Assembly (NCBI RefSeq): GCF_000227295.1 | Contig: NZ_JH165054.1 | Location: 922,948 to 986,947 of the forward strand | Length of the DNA: 64,000 nucleotides | Source: Cutibacterium avidum ATCC 25577 | GTDB taxonomy: Bacteria; Actinomycetota; Actinomycetes; Propionibacteriales; Propionibacteriaceae | Direction: 5' to 3' | Shown here: in pieces, positions 38,512 to 47,737 of the stretch | Layout: every line of letters starts with the position of its first letter | Position numbering within the stretch: position 1 is the stretch's first letter | The notes under the pieces: model-generated | The model's input: only the letters and a program-made list of their open reading frames with translations | What the model was told of the DNA's origin: nothing | The model's database searches: none | Made by a program: the position numbers and the translations under genes

Positions 38512-38547
38512 CGGCAGGGCCTGGGTGGTTCCACCCGGGCCCTGCCG
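38512..38547 (-). terminator. Terminator of the PRC-barrel/DUF2382 gene
   Basis: 17-bp inverted repeat with one G-U pair (38512-38528 and 38531-38547), 44 bases after the minus-strand gene ends. Confidence 0.72.
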
Positions 38548-38590
38548 ACGTTGTCGTCAAGCGATCACGCCATCGCCTGAGTCCTCGACG

Positions 38591-39514
38591 TCACTTGTTC
38601 TTCGGCTGCTTGGCCTGATCGATGTCGATCTGCTCCTTGGCGACCTTGCCGGACACGGTCTGGGTGTCCTGGGTGGTCTCCTTGCCGATCTTGATCTTCT
38701 CGGCGGCGACGGTCTCCTTGTCGATGGTCGGACGCTCCTCGTGGGTCACGATGTCCTGGGCGCCCTCGGAGAGCTTGACGTCGTCACCGGCGACCTTCTC
38801 GTCGAGAGGAACGCGCTCGACGTGGATCTCCTCGCGCTCGACCGGGACCTCGACGGTCTCGGTGTCATGGACGATGTGCTTGCGGATGCGCACACGACCG
38901 GTCTCGACACGCTCCTTGCCAACGTTGAGGCGCTCCTCGTGGCGAACGACGGAGCCATCCTCGGCCACCGGGGACTTCTGGTCAGCAGTGGTCTGCGGCG
39001 TGGTGTCGGCGACCTTCTCGGTCTTGGCGTCGGCAATACGATCGCCAGAAACACCATTTCCAGCAACGCCCGGGTTGCCCTCCTTGTCGACGACCTTCTG
39101 GCCGGCAACGCCACCAGCAGCTCCACCGGACACACCGTTGCCCGCGTAACCCGGGTTGGCGTCCTTGGTGGTGTCCTTCTCGGAGGCGAAGGCATCGGAG
39201 TAGTAGCGGTACAGCTCGTCGGTCTCATCCTCGGAGAGGTGGCCGTCCGGGTCAACATTCGGGGCGTCCTTCACCTTGTCCTTGGTGTAAGGAGCGCGGA
39301 TCTCGTCACCGGAGGTCTCGAGGCCCTTGAACGGGACGAAGGTCTCGTTGCGTCCGAAGAGACCGGTCTTGACGGTCACCCAAGCCGGCTGGCCGGAGGC
39401 GTCATCGAGGTAGACCTGGCCGATCTCGCCAATCTTGTCACCAGACTGGTCTACAACGGTACGGTCGTAAAGAGCGTCGATATTGGCGTTCGTAGGCGTC
39501 TTGTCAGTCGGCAT
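38591..39514 (-). CDS. PRC-barrel and DUF2382 domain protein
   Basis: 307 residues. The N-terminal PRC-barrel (about 8-95, LYDRTVVDQSGDKIGEIGQVY and TFVPFKGL) is followed by a Gly/Asn-rich linker with repeated PGxAGNGVSG (about 128-160). A DUF2382 domain (about 185-295, RHEERLNVGKERVETGRVRIRKH...VEREEIHVERVPL) ends it. This is the classical actinobacterial stress-protein layout; a general stress or envelope role is inference. The ATG has AAGGA upstream. Paralogue of the protein at 1179-2057. Confidence 0.86.
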   Translation of the reverse strand: MPTDKTPTNANIDALYDRTVVDQSGDKIGEIGQVYLDDASGQPAWVTVKTGLFGRNETFVPFKGLETSGDEIRAPYTKDKVKDAPNVDPDGHLSEDETDELYRYYSDAFASEKDTTKDANPGYAGNGVSGGAAGGVAGQKVVDKEGNPGVAGNGVSGDRIADAKTEKVADTTPQTTADQKSPVAEDGSVVRHEERLNVGKERVETGRVRIRKHIVHDTETVEVPVEREEIHVERVPLDEKVAGDDVKLSEGAQDIVTHEERPTIDKETVAAEKIKIGKETTQDTQTVSGKVAKEQIDIDQAKQPKNK

Positions 39515-39708
39515 TCTTAATTCCTTTCGTTTAGATTTCTACCAAATCCCATTCGGAGAGCCGAGCAGAATCGGTTGATATCTTCAACGATACGAACCTG
39601 AGGGCCACAATCAAACCGGCTCATGTTGCGTTAATCGCTTTTAACCAAAACTCTTGTTCTGGCAACCTAGGTATGTTACGATCCCTGACCGCGGCGAGGA
39701 CGCATACG

Positions 39709-40638
39709 TCACCATTTCCCGATGACCCCCTGGAACCACTTCTCCGCCGCCACGTAATCCTCATCGCTGAAGCCGCGGATGACGTCAGGGCCCTCAGGCG
39801 ACGCAAGACCCCTTGTAGAGCCGTTTGGATAGGACCCGAGGAAGATCACCTGACGGCTGATCCGGTACAATCCCTTGAGCGCAGCAGCCATCCTCCCATC
39901 CGCGACGTGGCCAATGGCATCAATGGAGAAGCAGTACTCACCGAGACGATCCTTGGTTGGCCTCGATTCAATTCTCGACAAATTAATTTTGCGGAAAGAG
40001 AACTGCTGCAGGATCTCCAACAAGGCACCTGGGTGATCGCTCGGGGGAACGACGACAACAGTGGTGCGATCATCCCCCGTTCGAGCAATCATCTGCCCAC
40101 TTCTCGCAACCAAAATGAATCTCGTGACGGCATCCGGATTGTCCGCAATTCCCTGTGCCACAGCTGTCAATCCGTACATCGTTCCGGCAACTTCGGCGCA
40201 GACGGCGGCATCGAAACGGGACCGTGGATCCGACACCTCCTTCGCCGCGGAGGCAGTCGACCCACCCTGGGTGATTTCGGCGTGCTCCGGGAGGTTGGCG
40301 GCAAGCCAGTCCCGGCACTGATTCGCGGCATGAGGGTGGGTCACGACGCGACGGATCGACGACAACGACGTCCCAGGTCGAACGTAAAGATTGAATTGCA
40401 CCGGAATGACGACCTCGCGAACGATTTGCAAACCACCCAGAGCAGCGAGAGTGTCCAAGGTCGCACTCACACCACCCTCGACGGAGTTCTCAATGGGAAC
40501 CAACGACGCCTCGACGTCGCCATCGACAACGCCCTGCAATGCGGCGCCAACCGTCGCATACGGGCGAGCGTCGACGCGGCCGAGAGTCTTGAGGGCCTGA
40601 TGGGTGAAAGTGCCTGCGGGGCCGAAATATCCGTACAC
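39709..40638 (-). CDS. pheA: Prephenate dehydratase
   Basis: 309 residues. The PDT domain (about 1-185) has YGYFGPAGTFTHQAL, IPIENSVEGGV and the catalytic TRF in DAVTRFILVA. A C-terminal ACT regulatory domain (about 195-280) has HPGALLEILQQFSFRKINLSRIESRP, which binds phenylalanine for feedback control. It converts prephenate to phenylpyruvate. The GTG at 40638 is six bases after TAGTCT (minus strand, 40645-40650) with no ribosome site, so a leaderless mRNA is likely. It lacks a chorismate mutase domain. Confidence 0.94.
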   Translation of the reverse strand: MYGYFGPAGTFTHQALKTLGRVDARPYATVGAALQGVVDGDVEASLVPIENSVEGGVSATLDTLAALGGLQIVREVVIPVQFNLYVRPGTSLSSIRRVVTHPHAANQCRDWLAANLPEHAEITQGGSTASAAKEVSDPRSRFDAAVCAEVAGTMYGLTAVAQGIADNPDAVTRFILVARSGQMIARTGDDRTTVVVVPPSDHPGALLEILQQFSFRKINLSRIESRPTKDRLGEYCFSIDAIGHVADGRMAAALKGLYRISRQVIFLGSYPNGSTRGLASPEGPDVIRGFSDEDYVAAEKWFQGVIGKW

Positions 40639-40682
40639 GCCGTCAGACTATCCACGTGGTCGTCACAGTGGCCCCGACTCCG

Positions 40683-41447
40683 TCAGGCGGGCATTTCTCG
40701 CAGCCGATCGAGGAGCTGGACGCCATTCCACGCCGGATCATCGGGACTCGTCCACTGCGGAGCCGGACGATCCAGGGCATCATCAAGAAGGTCAAGGTAT
40801 TCCGCCCGGTCAACCTCGGTGACGCCGAGACTGGCCAAGTGCGGGGTGCTCCATTGCACGTCCAGCAATCTCGAACCGAGTTCACACACCAACCTCAACA
40901 GAGCAGTCTTTGAGGCGTCGCGCCCGTGTCGAGGGTCGTGGAACATCGATTCCCCACTGAACAATCCGCCCACACTGACGCCGTAGAGCCCGCCCACGAG
41001 GCGGCCCTTGTCGTCCCAGGTTTCCACCGAATGAGCCCAGCCTCGCTCATGGAGGTAGCCATACGCCTCGATGACGCGGTCATCGATCCAGGCGTAGGGG
41101 CGATCCGGGTCAGCGCATCGTGTGATGACGTCACCAAAGGCGCGATCGACGGTCGTCGTCTGGTGCTTGGTCGTCTTGCGCAAACTGCGAGCGACCTTGA
41201 GATGACCGGGAATCAGAACACCTCGATACATGGGAGACCACCACGCTGTCGCCCCCTGGAACTCCGGGGGCACCTCCTCGTCAGTGATGGGCATGGGAAA
41301 GACACCCTCATGGAGTGCCGCCAGCACCAGGTGGGGACTGAGAGCCCCGGTGATCGCGATGAGGTCATCGTCAGGCCATTGATCCGGATCTCCGAAAAGC
41401 TCTGGAACCGTCACTGACCTGGCCTCCTGTCGTCGCCGCGGGTCCAT
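40683..41447 (-). CDS. aat: Leucyl/phenylalanyl-tRNA-protein transferase
   Basis: 254 residues. GVFPMPITDEEVPPEF, TAWWSPMYRGVLIPGHLKVARSL and GGLYGVSVGGLFSGESMF are the standard Aat blocks. It adds Leu or Phe to proteins with N-terminal Arg or Lys (N-end rule), feeding ClpAP/ClpS. The ATG at 41447 has a GAGGGTGG element upstream; a GTG 12 codons later would also be consistent. It lies directly upstream of pheA with 44 bases between. Confidence 0.92.
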   Translation of the reverse strand: MDPRRRQEARSVTVPELFGDPDQWPDDDLIAITGALSPHLVLAALHEGVFPMPITDEEVPPEFQGATAWWSPMYRGVLIPGHLKVARSLRKTTKHQTTTVDRAFGDVITRCADPDRPYAWIDDRVIEAYGYLHERGWAHSVETWDDKGRLVGGLYGVSVGGLFSGESMFHDPRHGRDASKTALLRLVCELGSRLLDVQWSTPHLASLGVTEVDRAEYLDLLDDALDRPAPQWTSPDDPAWNGVQLLDRLREMPA

Positions 41448-41520
41448 TGTCCACCCTCACCACGACATCGAGCGCGAACGACAACAGAGGCTTACCTGAC
41501 GAAACCCCCACCCCCTGCTA

Positions 41521-41547
41521 TTAGGTAAGGCTTACCTTTGCTAGAGT
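41521..41547 (+). promoter_or_regulatory. DtxR/IdeR/MntR-type operator overlapping the metal ABC transporter promoter
   Basis: TTAGGTAAGGCTTACCTTT (41521-41539) matches 15 of 19 positions of the DtxR-family consensus TTAGGTTAGGCTAACCTAA. The -10 TAGAGT follows at 41542-41547. A second copy of the half-site GGCTTACCT lies 40 bp upstream (41489-41497). Fe(II)- or Mn(II)-loaded repressor is expected to shut off the operon when metal is plentiful. Confidence 0.75.
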
Positions 41548-41605
41548 CTCGTCTGCTCATGTAAACGCACGAGCAGATATCTCACACAACCTAGGAGCCA
41601 GGCTC

Positions 41606-42556
41606 ATGAAGTCCTCCATCCTTCGATCGGCGGCTGCCGTCGTCGCAGCATTGACCATGGCCGCCGGCATCGGTGGCTGTTCCACCGAGAAGTCCGACTC
41701 TGGATCCGGCGATTCCAGCAAGAAGGCTCTCAACGTCGTTGCCTCCACCGGATACCTCGGAGACGCCGTCCACAACATCGCCCCTGACGCCAAGGTCAAG
41801 GTGCTCGTCAAGCCCGGCGGCGACCCCCACACCCAGGAGCTCTCCACCGGTGACATCGAGGCCATCGAGAAGGCCGACGCCGTGGTCTGGACCGGCCATG
41901 ACATGGAACACCACATGATGGACCACTTCGACAAGCTCGGAAACAAGCAGGTCCCCGCCGCTGAATCCATCCCCAAGTCTGATCTGCTCCCCTGGGAGGA
42001 GGACGGCAAGATCGAGGGCCACGACCCCCACGTGTGGAACTCCCCCGACAACTGGAAGTACGTCGTGACCGCCACCGCCAAGAAACTGGGCGAGATCGAC
42101 AAGACCAACGCTGACACCTACAAGAAGAACGGCGAGGCCTACAACAAGAAGATCGATGAGGGGAAGAAGAAGGCCGGCGAACTCTTCAACCAGCTCCCCA
42201 AGGATCGCCGCATCCTTGTCACCGGTCACGACGCCTTCAACTACCTCGGCAAGACCTACGGCATCGAGATTCACGCCACCGACTTCGTCTCCTCGGAGTC
42301 CGAGATGAGCGCTGCTCAGATGGACAACCTCGCCAAGCTCATCGCCGACAAGAAGATCAAGACAATCTTCCAGGACAACCTCAAGAACCCTGAGGCCATC
42401 AAACACCTCAAGGAGGCCGTTGCCGCCAAGGGTGGATCCGTGACCGTTTCCGACAAGCCGCTGTACGCCGACTCCCTCGGCGAGAAGGCCCCAGTCGACA
42501 CCTACCTGGGCGTCTTCCAGTACAACGCCGAAACCATCACCAACGCCCTCAAGTGA
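41606..42556 (+). CDS. Metal ABC transporter substrate-binding lipoprotein (TroA/ZnuA-like)
   Basis: 316 residues. Lipoprotein signal ending in GIGGC (lipid Cys 25). The cluster A-I metal ligands are visible as H75 (GGDPHTQ), H142 (GHDPHVWNSP), H208 (VTGHDAFNYL) and D257 (IFQDN). The His at the third ligand, rather than the Glu of PsaA/MntC, is the TroA/ZnuA pattern. It captures Zn(II) or Mn(II) outside the membrane. The DtxR-type box upstream favours Mn or Fe control. The start has GGAGCC upstream. It is first in a four-gene operon with ATPase and two permeases. Confidence 0.92.
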   Translation: MKSSILRSAAAVVAALTMAAGIGGCSTEKSDSGSGDSSKKALNVVASTGYLGDAVHNIAPDAKVKVLVKPGGDPHTQELSTGDIEAIEKADAVVWTGHDMEHHMMDHFDKLGNKQVPAAESIPKSDLLPWEEDGKIEGHDPHVWNSPDNWKYVVTATAKKLGEIDKTNADTYKKNGEAYNKKIDEGKKKAGELFNQLPKDRRILVTGHDAFNYLGKTYGIEIHATDFVSSESEMSAAQMDNLAKLIADKKIKTIFQDNLKNPEAIKHLKEAVAAKGGSVTVSDKPLYADSLGEKAPVDTYLGVFQYNAETITNALK

Positions 42557-42612
42557 GCGCAACGGTGTCGCCCATGAGCACGTGGGCGGCACCTGTCCAC
42601 AAGGAGAAGCCA

Positions 42613-43362
42613 ATGTCCTCACCCAAATCAGCAGCCCTCGAGGTTGACGACCTCACCGTCGCATACCAGGACAACATCGCTCTGTCCCACACCAGCCTCA
42701 GCTTGCCCACAGGTGAGGCCTTGGCCCTCCTTGGCCCCAATGGGGCTGGTAAGTCCACCCTCATGAAGGCCATTCTCGGACTCATCCCCACCCTCACCGG
42801 ATCCGTCCAGATCTTTGGGAAGCCCCTCAACCAGATGCGTCGCCACATCGGGTACATGCCGCAGGCCGCTGACGTCGACTGGGATTACCCGGCGACGGTG
42901 GGAGACGTCGTGGCTCAAGGAACCTTCGGGAGGCTCGGGTGGTTCAAACGTCCCGGAACTGCAGAGAAGCAGATCGTCCGGGAGTCGCTGGAGACCGTCG
43001 GCATTGCGAAATATGCCGACCGGCACATCACTGAACTTTCCGGTGGACAGAAACAGCGGACCTTCATGGCACGCATCCTGGCCCAGCATCCCGACTTCTT
43101 GTTCATGGACGAGCCCTTCGCCGGGGTCGACGCCGCCAGCGAACGCACCCTGATGTCAGTTCTTGACATGCTCGTCTCGGAAGGGAAAACACTCGTCATC
43201 GTCCATCACAATCTCGCCAGTGTGGCCGACATCTGTACCTGGGCGTGCCTGCTGGCCGAGGGGAAGGTGGTCTCGGTCGGCCCTCTCGCCGAGGCCTTCA
43301 CCACCGAGACGGTGCACACCGCCTACGGCATCAGCGACGACATCTTCACGGGGGCACGATGA
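42613..43362 (+). CDS. Metal ABC transporter ATP-binding protein
   Basis: 249 residues. Walker A LLGPNGAGKST, signature LSGGQKQR, Walker B FLFMDEPF and the switch His in VIVHHNL are all present. It powers import with the two permeases downstream. The ATG at 42613 is chosen for its AAGGAG site seven bases upstream; a GTG at 42553 overlapping the previous stop is less likely. Its stop overlaps the next ATG (ATGA). Confidence 0.94.
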   Translation: MSSPKSAALEVDDLTVAYQDNIALSHTSLSLPTGEALALLGPNGAGKSTLMKAILGLIPTLTGSVQIFGKPLNQMRRHIGYMPQAADVDWDYPATVGDVVAQGTFGRLGWFKRPGTAEKQIVRESLETVGIAKYADRHITELSGGQKQRTFMARILAQHPDFLFMDEPFAGVDAASERTLMSVLDMLVSEGKTLVIVHHNLASVADICTWACLLAEGKVVSVGPLAEAFTTETVHTAYGISDDIFTGAR

Positions 43363-44300
43363 GCGCCCTCGTTCTTGCCGAGATCGTGCCTGCCTCGGAG
43401 TTCTTCGGCAGCTACACCTACCGGACGATGCTCATCGGCACGGTCCTCATCGGATTGTTCTCTGGCGGGCTGGGGTGCCTGCTCTACCAGCGCAAGCAGT
43501 CCCTGTTGGCCGACGTCATTGGCCACTCCGCGATCGCCGGGGTCGTCGGAGCCTTCATCGTGTCGACAGCGGTGTTCAACGTCAACGGCCGCTCCATGGC
43601 CACCTTGACCATCGGCGCCGTCATCTCCTCAGCCCTGGCAGCCCTGCTGGCCAACGTCATCAGCGCCCACTCCCGGGTGAGTATCGACGCGGCGATGGCA
43701 ATCTGCCTGGCACTTTTTTACGGCGGTGGCATGGTCGGGCTGCGCATCATCGCCCAGTCCACTCTGCCCAACCGCCAAGGGATCAACACCTACCTCTTCG
43801 GCAACGCAGCCACTCTGACGACTGAGGACAACATCGTCATCCTCGTCTTCGGGCTCATCGCGGTCGGAGTGGCAGCATTCACCTGGCGTGGGCTGACACT
43901 TTTCATCTTCGATCCAGTCTTCGCGACGATGTCCGGATACTCCGGACGGACCGTCTCGACGATTCTGTTCCTCGTGACGACGACATCCATCGTCATCGGG
44001 GTCAAGACCGTGGGACTCGTACTCATGATCGCCTTCGCCATCATGCCGGCGGCCGCAGCTCGGTTGTGGGTGCGACACATGCACACCATGATCGTCCTCG
44101 CTGCGATCCTGGGAGCGGTCTGCGGAGCTGCCGGCTCATACCTGGCGGTGTGCATGGGCCGGGTGCCGACCGGACCGGTGATCGTCGTCGTGCTGTTCGT
44201 CGTGTTCGCCTTCTCGATGCTCTTTTCTCCGCATCGGTCGCTGACCCAGATCCGGGTGTCGCGGCGCCGCGCACTAGCAGCACAGGCAGAGGGGAACTGA
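43359..44300 (+). CDS. Metal ABC transporter permease (ABC-3 family), first copy
   Basis: 313 residues with eight to nine helices. GSYTYRTMLIGTVLIGLFSGGLGCLLYQRKQSLLADVIGHSAIAGV... is the ABC-3 (ZnuB/MntB/TroC) signature. It forms the membrane channel with the second permease. Start overlaps the ATPase stop by four bases. A short basic tail (RRRALAAQAEGN) ends it. Metal specificity is set by the binding protein. Confidence 0.92.
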   Translation: MSALVLAEIVPASEFFGSYTYRTMLIGTVLIGLFSGGLGCLLYQRKQSLLADVIGHSAIAGVVGAFIVSTAVFNVNGRSMATLTIGAVISSALAALLANVISAHSRVSIDAAMAICLALFYGGGMVGLRIIAQSTLPNRQGINTYLFGNAATLTTEDNIVILVFGLIAVGVAAFTWRGLTLFIFDPVFATMSGYSGRTVSTILFLVTTTSIVIGVKTVGLVLMIAFAIMPAAAARLWVRHMHTMIVLAAILGAVCGAAGSYLAVCMGRVPTGPVIVVVLFVVFAFSMLFSPHRSLTQIRVSRRRALAAQAEGN

Positions 44301-44301
44301 C

Positions 44302-45252
44302 ATGCCACTCATCACGTCCATCTTACTGTTGGCCATCGTCACGGCTGTCACCTGCTCGGTGCCCGGGATCTTTCTCGTGCTGCGCCACCAGTCGATGCTC
44401 GTCGACGCGATGTCCCACGCGGTGCTGCCGGGTATCGCCATCGGGGCGCTGCTTTCAGGGTCATTGAACTCCCCTCTGCTGGTTGTCATCGCCACCCTCA
44501 TGGGGTTGGTGGTCGTCATTGGTGCCGAGTGCCTGGCCCGCACCGGACTGGTCACTGGCGATGCCAACCAAGGGCTGATCTTCCCGGTACTGTTCTCCAT
44601 CGGTGTGATCCTGCTGTCGACGGTGCTGGCAGAGGTTCACATCGACGAGTCGACGATTCTCGCTGGCAACATCAACCTGCAGGCACTATCGGTGAATCAC
44701 ATCGTGTTCGGGACGATCGACATCGGCCCCATCACGATGTGGAAGGAGATCGTGGTGTGCGCCATCACCACGATCGTCCTCTTCGCGATGCGGAGGGTGC
44801 TCGCGGTGGCGACCTTCGACCCGCAGCTGGCTCGCACCATGGGCCTGCCGGTCCGGCTGACCAACGGAATCCTCATGTGTCTCATCGCCCTCACGGTGGT
44901 GGTGTGCTTCGACGCGGTGGGGTCGATCCTCGTCGTCGCACTCATGATTGCTCCGCCGGCCACCGCACTCTTGATGGCGAGGACCCTGCGTCGGATGGTG
45001 GGGTGGACCATCGTCCTGGCGGTGGTTTCGGCCGTTGTCGGATTCGAGCTGGCAAAGATCTGGGACCTGGCGACCTCGTCCATGATGTCGGCGGTCTCCG
45101 GTGTGGTGTTCCTGGTTGTGCTGGCCGGTACGAACATCGCGACGCGCATTCGACAGCGTTCCCTGGCCAAGAAACCAGCCCCGACCGAGGTTCATCCTCG
45201 CGACAGTCGGGCAGTGTCGACCAAGACGGTCCCCGACGCTGTACTGTCCTGA
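44302..45252 (+). CDS. Metal ABC transporter permease (ABC-3 family), second copy
   Basis: 316 residues, about eight helices. GIFLVLRHQSMLVDAMSHAVLPGIAIG is the family hallmark (cytosolic loop that meets the ATPase). The ATG lies one base after the first permease stop. Two different permeases with one ATPase is the TroCD/MntCD arrangement, so the importer is heterodimeric. A basic, Pro-containing tail of about 35 residues follows the last helix. Confidence 0.92.
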   Translation: MPLITSILLLAIVTAVTCSVPGIFLVLRHQSMLVDAMSHAVLPGIAIGALLSGSLNSPLLVVIATLMGLVVVIGAECLARTGLVTGDANQGLIFPVLFSIGVILLSTVLAEVHIDESTILAGNINLQALSVNHIVFGTIDIGPITMWKEIVVCAITTIVLFAMRRVLAVATFDPQLARTMGLPVRLTNGILMCLIALTVVVCFDAVGSILVVALMIAPPATALLMARTLRRMVGWTIVLAVVSAVVGFELAKIWDLATSSMMSAVSGVVFLVVLAGTNIATRIRQRSLAKKPAPTEVHPRDSRAVSTKTVPDAVLS

Positions 45253-45361
45253 CGTCACGCCGGGCGACTGACGATCCTTGTCGGTTGCCCGTTTGTTCGC
45301 ACGAGCTGGTCACACGGGTCGGTTGCCCGAGCCCGTCGTGCGCGTCAATTGCCCAAGGTGG

Positions 45362-45469
45362 TCACGCCCACTGCCTGCACTCGTTGACTGCGCGGTAATT
45401 TTTGTCAGCCGGGGTCCAGGCCAAGCACTCCGGTGTTCCCTCCCCTATCTCGGCTGACATTTTTCGCAC
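45362..45469 (-). repeat. Copy 1 of a diverged intergenic repeat with a possible 35-residue reading frame
   Basis: Read on the minus strand from GTG 45469, codons encode VRKMSAEIGEG...ECLAWTPADKNYRAVNEC and a stop. The first 24 codons align without gaps to 61546-61617, with 44 of 72 bases identical by hand count. Conservation in two intergenic places marks it as a repeat; whether it is translated is unknown. Confidence 0.5.
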
Positions 45470-45611
45470 TTGGCAACGAAGGGCCTGCTTTGGGAAGCAA
45501 GGGATGCCTCGGGGCTGTGATCCTTGTCCGGGAGGACAGTCTTCGTACCTTCGGCAAGGCCCACGACGAACCACACTGGCCGAATTACACCTGTGTGAGT
45601 TGTCCCCAGTT

Positions 45612-45632
45612 GGTGGATAAACCTGTGGATAA
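45612..45632 (+). promoter_or_regulatory. Two adjacent DnaA-box-like sequences
   Basis: GGTGGATAA (45612-45620, one mismatch) and TGTGGATAA (45624-45632, exact complement of TTATCCACA), spaced 12 bp, in the same orientation as the pair at 27137. Confidence 0.5.
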
Positions 45633-45744
45633 CTCCCGGGGGATGCCGGTGTCGGACCCCCCGATGACGGCCTCTCACTCCGTGATACCGAACTCACACA
45701 TATTTGGCAACGTCATATTTTCATAATTGATGTAGCCTGGCCGC

Positions 45745-46521
45745 ATGGTCAAAGTCCAGCGTCTGGCGCGGGTCCGCGAGGTTCGCCACGACATTCCCAA
45801 CGTCATCTCGATCGACTTCGAGCCGTGCGACATGCCGCCCATCACCTCGGTCGACGATCACGTCAAGATCGCTCTGCCGTCCGATGGATCCGACCTCCGC
45901 ACGCCTGTCAGCAACGACTCCCATCCTCTGCTGCGCACGTATACCCGCCGCCGCTGGTCCGATGACGGGTCGTGGGGCATAGATGTCCTGCAGTTCGGGC
46001 CCGAGACCAAGGCGGACGCCCATGACGGCCCCGGATCCCAGTGGTCGAAAATCGTCGAGCCCGGGGACGAGGTTGCAGTGAGGGGACCGGGAGGCCACTG
46101 GCAGATGCCTTCGGACCTCACCCACTTGCTCGCCGTCGCCGACGCGGTCGCTCTCCCAGCAGTGGCGAATACCCTCGCTGCCCTGCCGGAATCGGCCCGC
46201 GCCACCGTCGTCCTCGTCGACGGGCATCACCATTACCCCCTCCCCGAGAACGACCACATCACGATCGTGCCGACTCCCCGCGATCCCGTGGGAATTGTCG
46301 CCACCGTCCGAGGCCTTGCCCTACCCGACGACGCCCACACCTTCGTTCATGGAGAGGCCGCGATGGTCCGTCCCATGCGCCGTCATCTGCGCCTCGAGCG
46401 TGGACTGCCCAGGGAGAGGGTGCAGCTGTCGGCCTACTGGTTCGCCGGGCACGACGCCGACGGATGGCGCGCCATGAAGCAGGACTTCAACCGCTCGATG
46501 GAAGCTGAGTCGGGAGACTGA
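45745..46521 (+). CDS. Siderophore-interacting protein (FAD-dependent ferric reductase)
   Basis: 258 residues, SIP/ViuB family. RTYTRRRW is the FAD-binding motif, and VHGEAAMVRPMRRHL and ERVQLSAYWFAGHDADGWRAMK are C-terminal NAD(P)H/SIP signatures. It releases iron from ferric siderophores in the cytoplasm by reduction. The ATG is six bases after TAGCCT (45733-45738) with no ribosome site, so it is likely leaderless. No clear DtxR box is seen here although the function is iron-linked. It is convergent to uppP. Confidence 0.9.
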   Translation: MVKVQRLARVREVRHDIPNVISIDFEPCDMPPITSVDDHVKIALPSDGSDLRTPVSNDSHPLLRTYTRRRWSDDGSWGIDVLQFGPETKADAHDGPGSQWSKIVEPGDEVAVRGPGGHWQMPSDLTHLLAVADAVALPAVANTLAALPESARATVVLVDGHHHYPLPENDHITIVPTPRDPVGIVATVRGLALPDDAHTFVHGEAAMVRPMRRHLRLERGLPRERVQLSAYWFAGHDADGWRAMKQDFNRSMEAESGD

Positions 46522-46556
46522 GGGAGGTTCAACCTGGGTGATCTACGCACACAGCG

Positions 46557-46593
46557 TCGAGGGCCGGCCTGCTTGAAGCAGACCGGCCCTCGA
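46557..46593. terminator. Bidirectional terminator
   Basis: TCGAGGGCCGG and CCGGCCCTCGA form an 11-bp outer stem, with an inner CTGCTT/AAGCAG pairing, between convergent SIP and uppP genes. Confidence 0.75.
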
Positions 46594-46608
46594 TGCGTCA
46601 GATGATGA

Positions 46609-47463
46609 TCAGGCGGTGACCACGTTGGTCAGAATGAGGCCAATCATGACGAGACCCACGACGATGCGATACCAGATGAAGCCGGTGAACTTGTTCGAGG
46701 AGACGAACTTCAGCAGCCATGCGATGGAGACGTAAGCCACGATGAGGGAGACCACCGTCGCCAGAATCGTCGGCCCCCAACCAATCGCATTGCCGCCTCC
46801 GCTAGCGGCGGAAATGTCACTGGCAGCCGAGATGGTCTCGTAGATGCCGGCAGCCACGAGCACCGGGATCCCCATGAAGAACGACAGGCGAGTTGCGGTC
46901 GCGCGATCGAACTTGCGGAACAGACCGGCAGAAATCGTCGCGCCCGATCGGGAGATACCGGGGAACAGCGGAGCCAGTGCCTGGAAGCAGCCAATGACGA
47001 TGGCATCGACGATGCCGACTTTCTTCATGCCACGGTCGAGGTCCGACTGACGGTCACCCAGCCACATCACGCCACTCCAGACGATGAGGGCAATGGCGAC
47101 CACCCACAGGGAGCTCAGGGTGTTCTCGATGGCGTCCTTGAACAACAGGCCAACGATGCCCACCGGAATCGAACCCAGGATGATGCCCCAACCGAGAGTG
47201 TAATCCGGATCGCTGCGGTCCTCCTTGTGGGCCAGACCTTTGCACCACGCGACGACGATACGCACGATGTCAGACCAGAAGTAAATGATGGCGGCGATGA
47301 TCGCGCCGACCTGGATGATCGCGGTGAAGGCAGTGATCCCGGCGCCCTGAATGTCGTACCCCAGCAGCTTCTCGACGATACGGAGATGGCCGGTGCTGGA
47401 GACAGGCAAGAACTCGGTAATGCCCTCGACAATGCCAAGGATGACGGCGTGCAGCCAGTTCAC
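46609..47463 (-). CDS. uppP: Undecaprenyl-diphosphatase
   Basis: 284 residues, about eight helices, BacA/UppP family. Motif 1 is EGITEFLPVSSTGHL (E17) and motif 2 is PGISRSGATISAGL with its catalytic Arg. It recycles the undecaprenyl carrier by removing a phosphate, at the membrane, for peptidoglycan and other wall polymers; it also confers bacitracin tolerance in many bacteria. The GTG at 47463 has AGAGGT upstream. It fits with LCP and flippase functions elsewhere in the window. Confidence 0.95.
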   Translation of the reverse strand: MNWLHAVILGIVEGITEFLPVSSTGHLRIVEKLLGYDIQGAGITAFTAIIQVGAIIAAIIYFWSDIVRIVVAWCKGLAHKEDRSDPDYTLGWGIILGSIPVGIVGLLFKDAIENTLSSLWVVAIALIVWSGVMWLGDRQSDLDRGMKKVGIVDAIVIGCFQALAPLFPGISRSGATISAGLFRKFDRATATRLSFFMGIPVLVAAGIYETISAASDISAASGGGNAIGWGPTILATVVSLIVAYVSIAWLLKFVSSNKFTGFIWYRIVVGLVMIGLILTNVVTA

Positions 47464-47700
47464 GGATGAAAACCTCTCGATTGGGGGTCGTGCGGATGCG
47501 GCAGGCGCTAATCCACGTCACTGCATCCGGGCTCACACCATAGACGGAGATACCGACAATTCTGCGGTACAAGTACCCGGTCGCCTGACATCAATGACCG
47601 TGGTCGGGGCTGAGACATCCCAACTACGACCACGGTCCTCATGCGCACAGCTCCCTCACAGTGGCGACCATGAGCTGCAACAGCATGGGCCCACGCGCAT

Positions 47701-47737
47701 CGTCATGTCATGCGGGCGAACCCCGTATGACATGACG
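47701..47737 (-). terminator. Ferritin gene terminator
   Basis: 16-bp inverted repeat with one G-U pair (47701-47716 and 47722-47737), directly adjacent to the ferritin stop codon. Confidence 0.75.

Larger units (their letters stand above)
45253..45744. other. 492-bp intergenic region with a diverged repeat and DnaA-box-like sites
   Basis: Contains a minus-strand repeat copy (45362-45469) with a possible 35-residue reading frame, an inverted repeat TGTCAGCCG/CGGCTGACA (45403-45411 and 45451-45459), two DnaA-box-like sites (45612-45632) and the promoter of the next gene. No other gene is convincing. Confidence 0.6.
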
